Positions 7,337 to 8,813 of a stretch of 8,813 nt of DNA are shown here, one piece after another. Position 1 is the first letter of the stretch; the number at the start of each line of letters is the position of its first letter. The stretch comes from Pseudomonadota bacterium (GTDB lineage: Bacteria > Pseudomonadota > Alphaproteobacteria > Rhodobacterales > Rhodobacteraceae): assembly GCA_027623875.1 (NCBI GenBank), contig JAQBUS010000029.1, positions 1-8,813 of the forward strand, in the 5' to 3' direction. Position numbers and translations under genes: made by a program. A model generated the notes under the pieces. That model did no database searches. It was not told where the DNA came from and saw only the letters and a program-made list of their open reading frames with translations.

Positions 7337-8014
7337 ATGCTAACAAAAAAACAACTAGGGTTACTAAAATTCATAAATAAATCCCTTCAGGCTAATGGGA
7401 TTTCTCCATCTTTTGATGAAATGAAAGAAGCGCTAGACTTAAAATCAAAATCTGGAATACATCGACTTATTACAGCGCTAGAGGAAAGAGGTTTCATCAA
7501 ACGTCTAGCTCACAGAGCTAGGGCGTTAGAGGTTGTAAAAATGCCTAACGGGCAAGAAAGTAAATCTGAGCTACCTATTAATAAGATTGGACCAAAAGTC
7601 ATAAGGTTTGAAGACCTCAAATCTAAATCACAAGAACTACCTGTTATGGGGAAAATTGCTGCTGGAACTCCTATTGATGCAATAAATGATGTCTCCCATC
7701 ATATTTCAGTTCCTAACGAAATGCTTACCAACCAAGGAAATCATTATGCTCTTGAAATAAAAGGGGATTCCATGATCGAAGCCGGGATAAATGATGGAGA
7801 TGTTGTTGTTATTAGAGAACAAAATTCAGCAAACAATGGTGACATAGTTGTGGCACTTATTGAAGGCCAAGAAGCAACACTAAAGCGCTTTCGTAGAGAT
7901 GGGACTTCCATTGCCTTAGAACCAGCAAATTCAGCGTATGAAACGCTAGTGGTTCCAGACAACCTAATTGAAGTTCAGGGGCGTTTGGTTGGGTTAATAA
8001 GATCATATCAGTAA
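7337..8014 (+). CDS. lexA: LexA SOS-response repressor / autopeptidase (S24)
   Basis: Represses DNA-damage genes and is inactivated by RecA-stimulated self-cleavage. It is 225 residues, longer than the 202 of E. coli and usual for alphaproteobacteria because of a longer linker. The N-terminal winged helix-turn-helix (about 1-65) has the recognition segment KSKSGIHRLITALEERG (36-52). A linker (about 66-98) leads to the S24 domain with the cleavage site Ala109-Gly110 in GKIAAGTP, catalytic Ser145 in KGDSM and Lys183 in ATLKRF, all intact. It has its own promoter with a three-half-site LexA operator and a good Shine-Dalgarno, so it is autoregulated and set apart from the upstream biosynthetic run. 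In relatives comEC usually follows; here a 134-base gap leads directly to gltX. Confidence 0.98.
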   Translation: MLTKKQLGLLKFINKSLQANGISPSFDEMKEALDLKSKSGIHRLITALEERGFIKRLAHRARALEVVKMPNGQESKSELPINKIGPKVIRFEDLKSKSQELPVMGKIAAGTPIDAINDVSHHISVPNEMLTNQGNHYALEIKGDSMIEAGINDGDVVVIREQNSANNGDIVVALIEGQEATLKRFRRDGTSIALEPANSAYETLVVPDNLIEVQGRLVGLIRSYQ

Positions 8015-8059
8015 GTTAATTCCCAACTTAATTAACACTAAAGCTTAATTAATTTAATT
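8015..8059. repeat. AT-rich segment with TTAATTAA repeats after lexA
   Basis: CTTAATTAA occurs twice as a direct repeat (8027-8035 and 8044-8052), each containing the 8-base palindrome TTAATTAA. GTTAATT (8015-8021) is also the exact inverted partner of AATTAAC (8030-8036), a 7-base stem with an 8-base loop directly after the lexA stop. No U-tract follows, so it is a poor intrinsic terminator. In DNA this AT-rich the repeats may be compositional. Confidence 0.5.
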
Positions 8060-8077
8060 CGGTTATACCTATATACT
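8049..8077 (+). promoter_or_regulatory. Possible gltX promoter
   Basis: TATACT at 8072-8077 is a good -10 match (five of six). The 17-base-spaced -35 position holds TTAATT (8049-8054), a weak match. A start near 8084 would give a leader of about 65 bases, beginning inside the stem-loop described next, so only transcripts read through from lexA would contain the full hairpin. Confidence 0.35.
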
Positions 8078-8102
8078 ACATAGTTTGTAGGAGGTAATAA
8101 CC
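8061..8102 (+). promoter_or_regulatory. Bulged stem-loop in the gltX leader, enclosing an AGGAGGT
   Basis: GGTTATACCT (8061-8070) pairs with AGGTAATAACC (8092-8102): ten base pairs with one bulged A. Inside the loop CTACA (8076-8080) pairs with TGTAG (8086-8090), extending the structure. The near-perfect Shine-Dalgarno AGGAGGT (8089-8095) lies at the junction, partly in the outer stem. No U-tract follows, so it is not a standard terminator. I do not recognise it as a known riboswitch or leader family. Whether the RNA folds and regulates anything is inference. Confidence 0.45.
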
Positions 8103-8141
8103 TTGGAGAAAGCCCCTATCGAACTTCTTCTTTTCACCTAG
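8103..8141 (+). other. Candidate 12-codon leader ORF upstream of gltX
   Basis: A TTG lies 7 bases after AGGAGGT and opens a short frame reading MEKAPIELLLFT, closed by TAG at 8139-8141. The stop overlaps the AGGT (8140-8143) that is the best ribosome site for gltX. The layout would suit a coupled or regulatory leader peptide, and it has one or two Glu codons (positions 2 and 7), but a TTG start and 12 codons can arise by chance. No known leader peptide is recognised. The alternative is that the strong Shine-Dalgarno is a standby ribosome site or is accidental. Confidence 0.2.
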
Positions 8142-8148
8142 GTAAACC

Positions 8149-8813
8149 ATGAACAACTTTAATACAGAAATTGTAACGCGCTTTGCACCTTCACCAACAG
8201 GGGATCTCCACATTGGTGGGGCACGGACAGCTCTTTTTAATTGGCTTTATGCCCGCGCTAAAGGTGGAAAATTTTTACTAAGAATTGAAGATACTGATAC
8301 CGAGCGTTCAACAAAAGAATCCCTAAAAACAATTTTAGACGGGCTATGTTGGCTAGAACTGGACTGGGACGGGGAGCCTGTTAGTCAAAAAGAGTCTAGA
8401 GGTAGGCATCAAGAGATAGCCTACAGGCTCTTAGAGACTGGTAAAGCCTATAAGTGTTTCTCGACCCAAGACGAAATTGAGAACTTTAGGCAAAACGCAA
8501 AATCAAATAGAGAATCCACTCTGTTCAAATCACCTTGGCGAAACAGGGACGAATTAGATTTTCCTAATAAACCATTTTCCATCAGATTATCCGTCCCTGA
8601 GAACGAAAATATTTCTGTCAAAGATTTAGTTCAGGGGGAAGTAACCTGGCAGAGTGATCAAATTGATGACTTAATCATACTAAGGTCCGATGGCTCTCCC
8701 ACCTATAACCTTGCTGTAGTAGTCGACGATCATGATATGAACATCTCCCACGTTATTAGAGGTGATGATCATTTGTCAAATTCGGCTCGGCAAAAATTAA
8801 TTTACACAGCAAT
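8149..8813 (+). CDS. gltX: Glutamyl-tRNA synthetase, 3'-truncated by window edge
   Basis: Charges tRNA-Glu (and possibly tRNA-Gln, which in many alphaproteobacteria is then amidated by GatCAB) with glutamate. The first 221 residues are visible of an expected 450-480; the frame is open to the window end. The class I Rossmann fold begins with VTRFAPSPTGDLHIGGARTA, where HIGG (21-24) is the HIGH signature. It continues with LLRIEDTDTERS (43-54), GLCWLELDWDG (65-75), STLFKSPWR (123-131), DDLIILRSDGSPTYNLAVVVDD (173-194) and HVIRGDDHLSNSARQ (201-215). The KMSKS motif lies beyond the edge. The ATG at 8149 follows TAGGTAAACC, an ordinary to weak ribosome site. The protein retains the canonical GluRS pattern rather than that of the YadB/GluQ-RS paralog, whose sequence lacks the STLFKSPWR-type insertion. 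Whether a second gltX exists elsewhere cannot be seen. Confidence 0.96.
   Translation, partial: MNNFNTEIVTRFAPSPTGDLHIGGARTALFNWLYARAKGGKFLLRIEDTDTERSTKESLKTILDGLCWLELDWDGEPVSQKESRGRHQEIAYRLLETGKAYKCFSTQDEIENFRQNAKSNRESTLFKSPWRNRDELDFPNKPFSIRLSVPENENISVKDLVQGEVTWQSDQIDDLIILRSDGSPTYNLAVVVDDHDMNISHVIRGDDHLSNSARQKLIYTA

Noticed and set aside
8061..8102. Stem-loop as an intrinsic terminator of lexA
   Set aside because: No U-tract follows the right arm; the bases after it are ACCTTGGAG-like and the stem is AT-rich with a bulge.

Overview
The window is a compact, single-strand (+) stretch of a low-GC alphaproteobacterial chromosome (roughly 40% GC by eye). The gene order is ppiD-trpE-trpG-trpD-trpC-moaC-moeA-lexA-gltX, an arrangement I associate from memory with Alphaproteobacteria, especially Rhodobacterales. 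The protein details agree with that: separate TrpE and TrpG, a LexA helix-turn-helix of the alphaproteobacterial type, and an alphaproteobacterial GAAC-N7-GAAC operator upstream of lexA. The AT-rich composition and very short intergenic gaps suggest a streamlined, possibly marine, member of the group. That placement is an inference; no rRNA or tRNA gene is present to test it.

Layout. Positions 2-1612 hold the 3' part of a PpiD-type periplasmic folding factor that begins before the window. From 1617 to 7249 six biosynthetic genes follow with gaps of 46 bases or fewer, several of them overlapping. trpE, trpG, trpD and trpC supply the chorismate-to-indole-glycerol-phosphate branch of tryptophan synthesis, except the TrpF step, which is not here. 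moaC and moeA supply an early and a late step of molybdenum cofactor synthesis. The 87-base gap at 7250-7336 carries a well-formed lexA promoter overlapped by three evenly spaced LexA half-sites. lexA (7337-8014) encodes the self-cleaving SOS repressor. A 134-base gap (8015-8148) then precedes gltX (glutamyl-tRNA synthetase), which runs off the right edge.

How the genes work together. ppiD to moeA looks like one transcription unit; no attenuator fits in the 4-base ppiD-trpE gap. lexA is a separate, self-repressed unit. The least ordinary DNA is the lexA-gltX gap: a bulged stem-loop, a near-perfect Shine-Dalgarno far upstream of gltX, a possible 12-codon leader ORF and a series of GGT...ACC mini-palindromes. 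No mobile element, CRISPR array, phage gene or unknown multi-gene system is visible. This is an ordinary core region with a few regulatory points and two apparent gene losses relative to relatives (yibQ between trpE and trpG, comEC between lexA and gltX) worth checking.
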